From Deltaproteobacteria bacterium (GTDB taxonomy: Bacteria > Desulfobacterota > Binatia > Binatales > Binataceae): a stretch of DNA of 58,312 nucleotides. Under the pieces are notes generated by a model that was not told where the DNA came from, did no database searches, and was given only the letters and a program-made list of their open reading frames with translations. Positions within the stretch are counted from its first letter, which is position 1. Each line of letters starts with the position of its first letter. The position numbers and the translations under genes were made by a program. The stretch lies in contig JAJYYI010000051.1 of the NCBI GenBank assembly GCA_021801125.1, positions 1 through 58,312 on the forward strand. Direction: 5' to 3'. This document shows, piece after piece, positions 43,106 through 51,220 of this stretch.

Positions 43106-43601
43106 GCGATTCCTGTCGCGCTGTCACAGTGTCGAACAAGCCGTAAGGTCGCCATATAGGCGACCGGCGGTTAACGGCCCATTCCGCTGATAAGGAGGGG
43201 AGTTTTCTTACTCTCGCCTTATCTTTCGGAACGCTCGCGCTTGGCTAAGCGTCCCGTCGGAATTAGCACCAGCACCCTTTGCGGGCCGGTTGCTGCGGCT
43301 TCCTCGGGCCTGGCCCTCCACCGCTCTGGATAAGGGGCGTTGTCGACGCTAAGCCTATCTGTAGCCGAGCACGCATCCTTTGTCAACCGGACCGTTCGGT
43401 CAGGCGCTCGTGCCCGGCTCGGCCCGTGGCTCGTCGCAGGCGGTGAGCCACGGGGCGTTGCGACACCGTCGGGATATTCCGGAAATCCGGGTGGTTCCTG
43501 CGATCCGGCTGATGAATCGCGGTGACTTTTGGGGAGCGGAGCGTTGCTGAATGAACAAGGCGAGGCAGAATCCCCGAACCCCCGCAGAAGATCCTGCAGC
43601 C
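43106..43601. other. Region upstream of the E1 gene
   Basis: About 496 bp, with the hairpin at 43147-43165. A 129-codon minus-strand frame (43219-43608) is Pro/Arg/Ser-rich and resembles no family, so I do not call it. Confidence 0.4.
43147..43165 (-). promoter_or_regulatory. Hairpin/palindrome 42 bp before the E1 gene
   Basis: Perfect 7-bp arms GGTCGCC and GGCGACC around ATATA. It lies in the probable leader of the sulfur-carrier cluster and could be an operator or RNA structure that sets its expression. Confidence 0.4.
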
Positions 43602-43877
43602 TCAGCAAGGCGGGCGTACCGCGGGACCTGAAGCGGCGAAGTTTGGCTCCTCATCAAGCATGCGAGTGCCGTACTGTAGGAGCGCAATTAACTTCTCCGC
43701 CCGCTCGAGCAGCTCAAGGCGTTCCGGCGCGGGCGCTTGCTTCAGCATCGTCAACACGGAGATGACGTTCCCCCGCATCACGTCGAGCGCGCGCTCCAGG
43801 CAATCGCGACGGGCGGCGGACTCGGCCGAACGCCGCCGCGCACTGATGATATCCAGCAACTGAATTATTTCGCCCAT
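43602..43877 (-). CDS. Small helical protein, unknown function
   Basis: A 91-residue, mostly helical, Arg/Leu/Ala-rich protein. Its body (EIIQLLDIISARRRSAESAARRDCLERALDVMRGNVISVLTMLKQAPAPERLELLERAEKLIALLQYG) is amphipathic with regular hydrophobic spacing, which suggests a real coding frame. I do not recognise the family. The C-terminus (EPNFAASGPAVRPPC) looks disordered. Start ATG 43877 has only a weak ribosome-binding site. It could be a structural helical protein, or a chance frame in this GC-rich genome. Its nearest same-strand neighbour downstream is the E1 cluster, 500 bp away. Confidence 0.5.
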   Translation of the reverse strand: MGEIIQLLDIISARRRSAESAARRDCLERALDVMRGNVISVLTMLKQAPAPERLELLERAEKLIALLQYGTRMLDEEPNFAASGPAVRPPC

Positions 43878-44152
43878 TAGCTTCGTGCCGTTGCCCGCTC
43901 GCCACGGCTAAGCTGGGGTTTGGCGATCGGAGCGTAGTATGCTTCAAGCCTCGATCACGGGAAGACGTCTCGGTGCCAGCCGCCGCTTAGGCCGGCCTTC
44001 GGCGAACAACCCGCGCTAGTGTGCGCACGAGACTAAGGCGGCGACCGAAACCCAAGTTAACCGTTTTCGCCAGGCAAGTCCAAGTCGGCCCCGCTCCGCC
44101 TCGGCGCCGGTCAGCATGGCGACCGGAATAGGCGCGATGCGCCGGCTTGGCC

Positions 44153-44995
44153 TCAACGGAATTTGCGCCCGTCGCGCCGCTTGGCCGCGAGCGTCTGATG
44201 GCCTTCGTCGGCGAACCATCGAATCTGGCTCGCGATCCCGTTCAGAATGTCGGTCTCGCGTCGGGTTAAGCCGGTGCGGCCGAGGATGTTGCGGATAACG
44301 AACATGATTCGGTCAGGGCTGTCGGAGGGGAGAAAACCTATATCGGTTAACGCCTGCTCAAGCCTGCGGAGCATCGCTTCGACCTCCGCGACCGGCGCTC
44401 GCGTTAACAGCGCCGCCAATTCGGCGGCGGCCTCATCGCCGACGCTGCCGTCAACGTTGCGCAACGCCATCGTCAGCTCGTACGCCACGAGCATTACGGC
44501 CTGTGCAAGGTTGAGAGATTGGTAGGCCGCGGACGTGGGAATCACGATGAGTTGCTGGCAAACCTTGAGCTCCTGGTTGGAAAGGCCGTCATCTTCGGGG
44601 CCGAAAATCACCGCTATCTGGTTGCCCCGCACTGCTTCGGCTAAGGCCATGGCGCTTTGTCGCAGCTCCTGCGCGTGTTCGCGGAACGCTCCGCGCCTGC
44701 AGGTCGTGCCAACGGTCAGCGTGCGCTCCTTCAACGCTTGGGCCAAATCAGGATAGACCGACGCGCCCCGCAGAACGTCCCCGGCGTGTACGGCAAGGGT
44801 CGCCGCCGCGCTTCGCGAATAACTCTGCGGTGCGACCAGGCGGAGGTCGCTGAACCCCATGTTCTTGAGCGCGCGCGCGGCAGCGCCGACGTTCTCCGCC
44901 ACCTTGGGCCGAACCAAGACAAACGAGAACCTGTCGAGCCGCTCTTGGAACGAGGCGCTGTTCGTGTGTGCCACCCTCCGCACGGGAAATATCAT
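44153..44995 (-). CDS. trmJ: TrmJ-type tRNA 2'-O-methyltransferase
   Basis: SpoU-class methyltransferase with the TrmJ layout, about 280 residues. It begins FSFVLVRPKVAENVGAAARALKNMGFSDLRLV (motif 1), then IAVIFGPEDDGLSNQELKVCQQLIVIPTSAAYQSLNLAQAVMLVAYEL (motifs 2-3, the SAM knot). A C-terminal extension (GFLPSDSPDRIMFVIRNILGRTGLTRRETDILNGIASQIRW) is the TrmJ signature. It would make 2'-O-methyl C32 or U32 in tRNA. Start ATG 44995; an upstream extension to 45145 is Arg/Ser-rich with no likeness. The 3' end (AKRRDGRKFR) is basic. It is divergent from the membrane protein gene. Confidence 0.9.
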   Translation of the reverse strand: MIFPVRRVAHTNSASFQERLDRFSFVLVRPKVAENVGAAARALKNMGFSDLRLVAPQSYSRSAAATLAVHAGDVLRGASVYPDLAQALKERTLTVGTTCRRGAFREHAQELRQSAMALAEAVRGNQIAVIFGPEDDGLSNQELKVCQQLIVIPTSAAYQSLNLAQAVMLVAYELTMALRNVDGSVGDEAAAELAALLTRAPVAEVEAMLRRLEQALTDIGFLPSDSPDRIMFVIRNILGRTGLTRRETDILNGIASQIRWFADEGHQTLAAKRRDGRKFR

Positions 44996-45220
44996 AGCGT
45001 TTTCCGCGGCGCGCTTTCTTCGCCACCCGCTCGGGCGTCGCATCCTCGCAGACCGCATAAAGCACGCGCGATTAAGTCGGGGCGATGACCCACGGTCAGG
45101 CCTCGCGCTCGGCGAGCCGCGTGACTGGGGACGTGGCCTCGCCACTCTCGGACCGCGGCTCGCGGCGATACCCGCCGCACCTGCGACACGGAATCGCGTC
45201 GTCGGCCGTTTCCGCTCATC

Positions 45221-45784
45221 GTGGCCCGCCGAAGCTGTTGTGTTATAGAAGAGTCCGAGGCGAGCTTAAAATTGGCCGAGCGCTCTACCAAGACACCAAT
45301 CGCCGCGGTCGATGCCAAAGCGCGGAGAATGCGCATCGTCCGGCGCGGCTTGCTGGGCTTCTGGGCGATATGGACCACGATCGTATTGGCAACCAATCTC
45401 ACGGACGCGCTGAAAGCGCTGGGAGTTCTACCCAACTCGTGGTCCTTCTCGTCGGGAAACTATGCTCTGCTGAGAAACACGATAGCGGTCTATCAAACCC
45501 CGTCCTGGCTAGCGGCGTCGCTTTTTGGCGGAATCATCATTTGGCAGGCCCTGGTCGCGACTTTGTACTTTCGCGCCGCATTTAGCAGCTCACGCGGCGA
45601 CCTGGAGACGCTTGGGTTTATCCAGGCGTTTGCCGCAAGCTTGGGCCTTTGGATGGCGTTTATGCTCGCCGACGAGGTCTTCCTCGCCTACAGAGTCGAG
45701 AGCACCCATCGAAGCGTCTTCACGGCCCAATTGCTGACGCTGGCGGTGTTATGGCTCTTGCGCGAGCCCGCCTTGCGTGAATGA
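45221..45784 (+). CDS. Four-helix membrane protein, unknown function
   Basis: A 187-residue protein, or 151 if started at the ATG at 45329. Four hydrophobic segments are visible: GLLGFWAIWTTIVLATNL, SWLAASLFGGIIIWQALVATLYFRAAF, LGFIQAFAASLGLWMAFMLADEVFLAY and FTAQLLTLAVLWLL. A loop (DALKALGVLPNSWSFSSGNYALLRNTIAVY) stands between helices 1 and 2. I do not recognise the family. The upstream portion (37 residues) is basic and could be a cytoplasmic tail. No neighbour suggests a role. A hairpin lies at its stop codon. Confidence 0.7.
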   Translation: MARRSCCVIEESEASLKLAERSTKTPIAAVDAKARRMRIVRRGLLGFWAIWTTIVLATNLTDALKALGVLPNSWSFSSGNYALLRNTIAVYQTPSWLAASLFGGIIIWQALVATLYFRAAFSSSRGDLETLGFIQAFAASLGLWMAFMLADEVFLAYRVESTHRSVFTAQLLTLAVLWLLREPALRE

Positions 45785-45810
45785 GCAGGGCCGGCGCACC
45801 GGCTTCATTC
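45779..45810 (+). terminator. Hairpin at the end of the membrane-protein gene
   Basis: Outer arms GAATGA and TCATTC (45779-45784, 45805-45810) with an inner GCCGG/CCGGC stem around a CGCA loop. It includes the stop codon. No T-run follows. Confidence 0.35.
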
Positions 45811-46204
45811 GCTAATAGCGCGCTCGCATGTTGCTTGATCGACCGGGCAGTCTATGCGTATTTCAACTACGAATTGGGCCGGACGGCGTTGACCTAGGGA
45901 ATTGTCGCCGGCTGCCGTGCTTGGCGCGATGGGATCGCTCGGATGGCCTCAAAGCCTGCGTCTGCCACGACTTTCCACGCATTTTGTCGAATTGATAATG
46001 TACTTTTGGAAGCGCAACGCGGCGTCGAGGTCTCGAGCCCGCCGTGCGCTGTTGCGGCAGTCGCTTGATAACGACACGCGAGGGCGCCGGATGGCTCGCT
46101 TTTCCGCGAAGCCGTTAAGTCAAGGCGCGGAAGGGAAATTCAGACGCCCGTTTCGCACAACCTAGTAGGATCGTGTTAGCTGCTGGCGCGAGGACAGGCA
46201 GGCC
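45811..46204. other. Intergenic region upstream of the phosphoesterase gene
   Basis: About 390 bp with no supportable gene. An AGGACAGGCAGG ribosome-binding stretch precedes the start at 46205. No clear promoter is seen. Confidence 0.4.
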
Positions 46205-46861
46205 ATGAAGATTATTAGCTTTGGCGACGTGCATATGGCGACCGAAAACCTGGAGCGGATGCGCGGGATAATCGGCGCCGACGACCTGGTGATCGTCTCG
46301 GGCGACCTCACCAATTTCGGTGGCGAGCGCGACGCCAGCAAGGTGCTGGCCGCCGTGCGCGGGGTCTGCCGGCGTATCCTCGCCGTTCCCGGAAACCTGG
46401 ATCGGCGCGAGGTGGTCCCCTTCCTGGAGCATGAAGAGGTTGCCCTGCACGGGCGAGGCTTAATAATCGACGGCTTAGCTATTTTCGGCTGTGGCGGCTC
46501 GAACGTCACGCCTTTCAACACCCCGTTCGAGCTTTCGGAGGACGAGATCTACGACACGCTGATGAGGGGCTATCGGGAGGTGCAAGGCTACAGGCCGCTG
46601 ATTATGATCTGCCATACGCCGCCTTATGACACCAAATGCGACCGTTTGCGTAACGGAAGGCCGGTGGGGAGCACAGCCGCGCGGCGTTTTATAGAAGAAG
46701 TCCAGCCGGACGTCTGCGTCTGCGGCCATATTCATGAATCGCCAGGGGAAGACCGGATGAACGCGACGCTGGTTTTCAACGCCGGACCGTTTAAGGGCGG
46801 AGGCTATGTCGTGATCGAACCGCAAGACAATGGCGTCAAGGCGAGTCTCCAGTTTCTTTGA
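46205..46861 (+). CDS. Calcineurin-like metallophosphoesterase
   Basis: A 218-residue Icc-related (COG2129-like) phosphoesterase. The metal-binding motifs are seen in order: SFGDVH (Asp and His), VSGDLTNFGG (Asp), AVPGNLDRRE (Asn; the usual GNHD is GNLD here), MICHTPPYD (His) and CVCGHIHESPG (two His). Members act on phosphodiesters or small nucleotides; the substrate here is unknown. No signal peptide, so it is cytoplasmic. It stands before an HAD phosphatase, but they are 323 bp apart. Confidence 0.87.
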   Translation: MKIISFGDVHMATENLERMRGIIGADDLVIVSGDLTNFGGERDASKVLAAVRGVCRRILAVPGNLDRREVVPFLEHEEVALHGRGLIIDGLAIFGCGGSNVTPFNTPFELSEDEIYDTLMRGYREVQGYRPLIMICHTPPYDTKCDRLRNGRPVGSTAARRFIEEVQPDVCVCGHIHESPGEDRMNATLVFNAGPFKGGGYVVIEPQDNGVKASLQFL

Positions 46862-47184
46862 AATCCCGATACGCTCGCGGGTGCGCCAGTCGCTAAAAGT
46901 ATATGCGCAAAAGATCCAAAGGGGATGGCCGCTTATTCTGCGCCATCTGCCGGCGCTCCTAAAGCGTATGAGCCCTGTTGCAGGTCGCCGCTTGAGTTGA
47001 ATCCGGATGGCGTCCGTCGCGCTCGAGCGTTCGCGGATGGTAAGCGATCGTGTCTGGCTTCAAAAGGACGGCGAGCGGGGTCGAAAGGAGGCCGCAGGCC
47101 GGATGTTGCAAAGGTGGACAGCCGCCGCGAGATGACCTTGCAAATCGATAGCAACTAATTTCATGAACTTAAGGTATAGAACAA
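46862..47184. other. Intergenic region upstream of the HAD gene
   Basis: About 320 bp with no supportable gene and no obvious signal. The stretch before 47185 (AACTTAAGGTATAGAACAA) has a weak AGG-type ribosome-binding site. Confidence 0.4.
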
Positions 47185-47904
47185 ATGATAAAAGTGGTTT
47201 TTTTCGACGCAGCCGGGACGCTCTTCGATACGCGAGAGCCGGTTGGTTCAATCTACGCCGGGCTTGCCCGGCGCTTCGGCCTTGACGCGCCCGACGAGGC
47301 TGTCGGCGCCGCGTTTCGGCGCGCCTTTCGAACAACGCCTGGGTTGGCCTTCGGTCCCGGCCATGCACCCGAGGAGTTGCGGCGCTTGGAAAAGCAATGG
47401 TGGCGCAACCTGGTATGGGCGACTTTCGCCGAGCTTGGCCGTTTTGAAGATTTCGACGCCTTCTTCGAGGCGTTGTTCGCCCATTTCGCCGACCCGCGGA
47501 CCTGGCGCACCGATCCGCAAGCGATGAGCGTGCTCGAGGCGGTCAAGGAGCGCAAGCTTAGCCTGGGAGTGATCTCGAACTTCGACTGGCGGCTTTACGG
47601 CGTGCTCGAGGCGTCAGGTCTGATGACTTGCGTGGATTCGGTTACGATTTCTTCGGAGGTGGGTTACGCCAAACCCGCGCCGGAAATCTTCTGCGCGGCG
47701 CTTGAAAAGCACGGGTTTCAGCCGAACGAGGCGTTGCACGTCGGCGACTCGCTCGCGCTGGACGTAGGCGGGGCGCTCGCGGCGGGAATACCAGGGTTGT
47801 TAATCGACCGCAGCGGCAGGCGTCAGGGACAGCCTAACGGTGCTGTCGCTTGCGCTCGGTCGCTCTTTGAAGTTCTGACCGTAATCGACACGCTGAACGG
47901 TTAG
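47185..47904 (+). CDS. HAD-superfamily hydrolase (REG-2/HDHD3-like)
   Basis: A 239-residue HAD-IA phosphatase-like enzyme. Motif I reads FFDAAGTLFDTREPVGSIYA: the nucleophile Asp is kept but the second Asp of DxD is Ala, as in the REG-2-like group. Motif II is VISNFDWRLYGVL, motif III lysine is in GYAKPAPEIF, and motif IV is HVGDSLALDVGGALAAG. The cap domain is short and helical. The change at motif I usually goes with altered or slow phosphatase action; the substrate is unknown. It is followed at 220 bp by a GT9 gene. Confidence 0.86.
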   Translation: MIKVVFFDAAGTLFDTREPVGSIYAGLARRFGLDAPDEAVGAAFRRAFRTTPGLAFGPGHAPEELRRLEKQWWRNLVWATFAELGRFEDFDAFFEALFAHFADPRTWRTDPQAMSVLEAVKERKLSLGVISNFDWRLYGVLEASGLMTCVDSVTISSEVGYAKPAPEIFCAALEKHGFQPNEALHVGDSLALDVGGALAAGIPGLLIDRSGRRQGQPNGAVACARSLFEVLTVIDTLNG

Positions 47905-48124
47905 GTCGGGGCCAAGTGCCGAGCAGCCATTCAAACCGGAATTTGCGGGCCTGACGGGTAGCGGAAACATGCGCCAAAGGCCGTTAGGGGCGTCGGCTCT
48001 GAGCGGGGCCAGCCAGGGCGGCGCCGACCGCTTTCGAGACGCCTCGAAAAAGACGGTCGCGCTCATGTCGGCACGCGACACCGGTGAATAGCAGATCAAA
48101 TTCCCGTTTTCGGCTCGGGGAATC

Positions 48125-49141
48125 ATGAGCACTTGCAGGCGTGCGGCTGGCGACCGGTCGGTGCTGGTAATTTTTCCTGGAGCCCTTGGAGATATTGTCT
48201 GCCTGTTGCCGGCCATCGAGGCGTTGGCTCAGCGCGATTCTGAGGCGCGGTTTGAGCTGATGGCCGCCCCGTGGTTGGCGCGCTTTTTCGCCCGCCGCTC
48301 GGTGTTCGAGGTCGCGCACTCGATAGACAGCGCCGCAATGGCCGCGCTGTTCGCCAACGAAGACGCCGACCTGGCGAAAGTGCGTTCTCTGTTCAGCCGG
48401 TTCCATCATATCTATTCCTTTTTCGCCAGCGATAACGCGACCTACCGGCAACGCTTGACCTTGGCGTGCGCCGGCGCGGCAAGCTTTCATCGGTTTCGCC
48501 CTGACCATTCGGGGCATGTCAGCGCGGGCTATCTGGCCGAACTGGGTCTTGTTCCTGAACTTGGCGGCCGACCGTCGTCGGTGAGCGCGTCGGGGACGCC
48601 TCTGGCCAGTGGCGCTTCGACTCCTCGGCGCATCGTTTTTACACCTGAAGACCTTGCGGCAGCCGAACGGCTCGCGGCTAGCCTTGGGCTTGCGCGTGGT
48701 CGGTTCGTGCTGCTGATGCCGGGGAGCGGCGGGCGTCATAAGAACTGGCCGCGGGAGAAGTTTTCCGCTTTAGCCCAAATGGTCTCCGAACGCCTGCCGG
48801 TTGCGGTGCTACTGGGACCGGCTGAACACGAAACGAGGTCGCTTTGGGAAAAGCAGCGTCTTGCGTTGATTGCGGACGTCGAGCTGCCTGTCGCGGCCGC
48901 GCTAATCGCCGGCGCGCTGGCATTTGTGGGCAACGATTCGGGCGTCTCCCATCTGGCGGCTGCCATGGGCGTACCAGGCGTGGTGGTGTTTGGGCCGACC
49001 GACCCAGTTCGATGGGCTCCGCTGGGGAACGTGACAGTCATAGCGCGCCCCCGACTGGCAGAGCTGGATTTTCCCGAAGTTGGCGCGGTCCTGAATAAGG
49101 TGATCCAGCGCCATGGGGCTCTCGGCGACGTTTCACGTTGA
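48125..49141 (+). CDS. GT9 glycosyltransferase (ADP-heptose LPS heptosyltransferase type)
   Basis: A 338-residue GT-B glycosyltransferase of family 9. N-terminal LVIFPGALGDIVCLLPAIEALAQ is the family opening, and the C-terminal GNDSGVSHLAAAMGVPGVVVFGPTDPVRWAPLG holds the donor-binding motif. Between them LLMPGSGGRHKNWPREKFSALAQMV fits the WaaC/WaaF/WaaQ shape. It would add a heptose to the lipopolysaccharide core at the inner face of the inner membrane; the acceptor is not identifiable. Length is normal. No other LPS gene is adjacent, but it supports a Gram-negative envelope. Start ATG 48125. Confidence 0.86.
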   Translation: MSTCRRAAGDRSVLVIFPGALGDIVCLLPAIEALAQRDSEARFELMAAPWLARFFARRSVFEVAHSIDSAAMAALFANEDADLAKVRSLFSRFHHIYSFFASDNATYRQRLTLACAGAASFHRFRPDHSGHVSAGYLAELGLVPELGGRPSSVSASGTPLASGASTPRRIVFTPEDLAAAERLAASLGLARGRFVLLMPGSGGRHKNWPREKFSALAQMVSERLPVAVLLGPAEHETRSLWEKQRLALIADVELPVAAALIAGALAFVGNDSGVSHLAAAMGVPGVVVFGPTDPVRWAPLGNVTVIARPRLAELDFPEVGAVLNKVIQRHGALGDVSR

Positions 49142-49463
49142 CTGGCCGTTCACCCTGACGTAGCGTCTAATTGAATCGGGTCGGCTTTGCCGTGAGGCCT
49201 AGGCTGACGGTTATATACGGTTTGGCGAACGGCGATTCGTGGTTAGATTTTTTTGCGAGGTGATGGGAGCGACTCTGGTTTGATGAGATTCCTGAGACCG
49301 ACCACAGGTCCGTGGTTTAAGCCTGTTACGGCTCGCATTTTCCCGACATCTCGCGTGTCACAATATACGCAGCAGCGGTCAATGGCGACGTGGCCCTCGC
49401 GATACCGCGTCTTGGTTGGCGCTACCAGCCGGAGAAACTGAAACCGCGCGACAAGAAGTTTTT
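49142..49463. other. Intergenic region upstream of htpX
   Basis: About 320 bp with no supportable gene. An in-frame open region back to 49416 has no likeness. The ribosome-binding site ACAAGAAG stands just before the ATG at 49464. Confidence 0.4.
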
Positions 49464-50321
49464 ATGAGTAATTTCGTCAAAACGACTTTCCTTTTGGGTT
49501 TGCTGACCGGCCTAATCATGCTGATTGGCGGGGCTCTTGGCGGCGAGCGTGGCGTAGTCCTAGCTTTTCTTTTCGCTGCAGGGATGAATTTCTTTAGCTA
49601 CTGGTTCTCAGACCGCTTGGTTTTGAGCGCCTACGGGGCAAAGGAGTTGACACCCGAACAGGCCCCGGAACTTCATAAAATTGTGAACGAGTTGGCCGAG
49701 GCGGCCAAAATTCCGACTCCGCGCCTTTACCTTATCGAGACTGACACGCCAAACGCGTTCGCCACCGGACGTAATCCCAAGCATGCCGCGGTTGCCGTTA
49801 CTCGCGGGATCCTGAGTATCTGTGATCGTAACGAGCTAAAGGGTGTCCTAGGGCATGAACTATCGCACGTGCTCAACCGTGATATTCTGACCAGCTCGAT
49901 CGCGGCCACGTTGGCGGGTGCCGTCATGATGCTCGGGACATGGGTGCGCTGGGCAGCGATCTTCGGCGGTTTCGGCGGCCGCAGCGAAGATGAGGAGGGT
50001 GGAGGCGGAATGGTCGGGCTGCTGATAATGGCGATTCTTGCCCCTCTGGCTGCTACGTTGATCCAGCTTGCCATTTCCCGCACGCGCGAATATCAGGCTG
50101 ACGCCTCCGGCGCGCGCCTTACCCATAATCCGCTCTATCTGGCCGACGCGCTGCGGAAGCTTGAGGTTGCCAATCAGCGCATGCCGTTAGACGCGGGCCC
50201 CGCTACCGCGCATCTGTTTATCGTGAATCCCCTAAGTGGCGAAGGTCTGATGAGACTGTTTTCCACTCATCCGCCGCTGGAGGAGCGGATCCGGCGTTTA
50301 GAGCGCATGGCGGCGCGCTAA
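49464..50321 (+). CDS. htpX: HtpX-type membrane zinc protease
   Basis: A 285-residue M48 membrane protease for quality control of inner-membrane proteins. The two N-terminal helices ([46 protein letters not shown]) are followed by the [11 protein letters not shown] motif: His131, Glu132, His135. Two more hydrophobic regions follow, then [11 protein letters not shown], where the third zinc ligand Glu sits, and [15 protein letters not shown] near the end, a family mark. Start ATG 49464. The 45-bp distance to the next gene fits a shared transcript with the DUF1844 gene. Confidence 0.93.
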   Translation: MSNFVKTTFLLGLLTGLIMLIGGALGGERGVVLAFLFAAGMNFFSYWFSDRLVLSAYGAKELTPEQAPELHKIVNELAEAAKIPTPRLYLIETDTPNAFATGRNPKHAAVAVTRGILSICDRNELKGVLGHELSHVLNRDILTSSIAATLAGAVMMLGTWVRWAAIFGGFGGRSEDEEGGGGMVGLLIMAILAPLAATLIQLAISRTREYQADASGARLTHNPLYLADALRKLEVANQRMPLDAGPATAHLFIVNPLSGEGLMRLFSTHPPLEERIRRLERMAAR

Positions 50322-50345
50322 ACGTTGGTGAGAGCTTGAGGGCAG

Positions 50346-50765
50346 ATGGAAGAAGAAAAAAGCCGGGGCTTCAAGGTAGAGGATCGGCGCCGCTTCTCCT
50401 CGGAAGGCGAGGTCAAGCCGGAGTTTCGCGACCAGCCGGAAGAAGATAGCGCTCGCGCTTCGGGGAGGGAGCAAAGTGGGCCCAGGCTGGAAACGGAGCC
50501 GAAGGCTCAACGGGCCGAGCCGTCTGAGATTAATTTTTCCGCGTTCATTATCGGTCTTTCCACGCAAGCGCTGGTGCACTTGGGGGAAATGCCGGACCCG
50601 ATGACTAACCAGCAGAAGCGAGATTTGACCGGCGCCTCCCAGTTAATCGACATCTTGGGCATGCTGCAGGAAAAAAGTCGGGGCAACCTGACCGCCGAAG
50701 AAGAGCGCTTGCTGGAATCAATTCTGTTCGACCTGCGCATGCGCTACGTTGCGTTAAGCAAGTAG
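50346..50765 (+). CDS. DUF1844-domain protein
   Basis: A 139-residue protein. The first 60 residues are charged and disordered (Glu/Lys/Arg/Pro). The DUF1844 core follows: FSAFIIGLSTQALVHLGEMPDPMTNQQKRDLTGASQLIDILGMLQEKSRGNLTAEEERLLESILFDLRMRYV, matching the family almost throughout. The family's function is unknown and it is often beside trans-acting folding or cell-division genes. It follows htpX by 24 bp and is probably co-transcribed. There is no signal peptide. Confidence 0.87.
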   Translation: MEEEKSRGFKVEDRRRFSSEGEVKPEFRDQPEEDSARASGREQSGPRLETEPKAQRAEPSEINFSAFIIGLSTQALVHLGEMPDPMTNQQKRDLTGASQLIDILGMLQEKSRGNLTAEEERLLESILFDLRMRYVALSK

Positions 50766-51220
50766 GCTTTAGGCGAACGACCGATCTTCGTAGCGCTTTG
50801 CCCTGCGTGAATTAGTCCGGGAAATTGAATAACGCCGGATGCCGACCAAACTTGAACGTCGAACGCCGTCCGCCCTTGCGCTTTAATCTCGGCAAGCGCG
50901 AAGCCGGCGCGTGACACGGCCTTGCGGTAAAAGGGTCGCGCAAAGAAGTCGCGGAGATCTGCGGGCTGGCGCGAGGTTTCTGTTCGAGCGGCCTGACAGG
51001 CCGGCCGGCCTTAGGTCGCCCTTTGTCGCGTGGATGACGCGGCGAACGGTCCCGGGCCGGCTGCGATCGATGGTAACCTATGATGCGTGGTGCCCTATTG
51101 ATTGTCGGGCCTTGGGTGGGTGCAGCGGGGCTTTCTTCGCCGGCGGGCTCAGCCCCGTGCGAGCTAGGGCGCGCTTGCACGGCGCAATAGCGCGACCAGT
51201 ATGCCGGACGGCCTTTCGTC
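50766..51220. other. Intergenic region upstream of the PBP1B gene
   Basis: About 455 bp with no supportable gene. No clear promoter or terminator was found. Confidence 0.4.

Noticed and set aside
43219-43608. 129-codon minus-strand frame upstream of the E1 gene
   Set aside because: Composition is Pro/Arg/Ser-rich and there is no recognisable motif or good ribosome-binding site.
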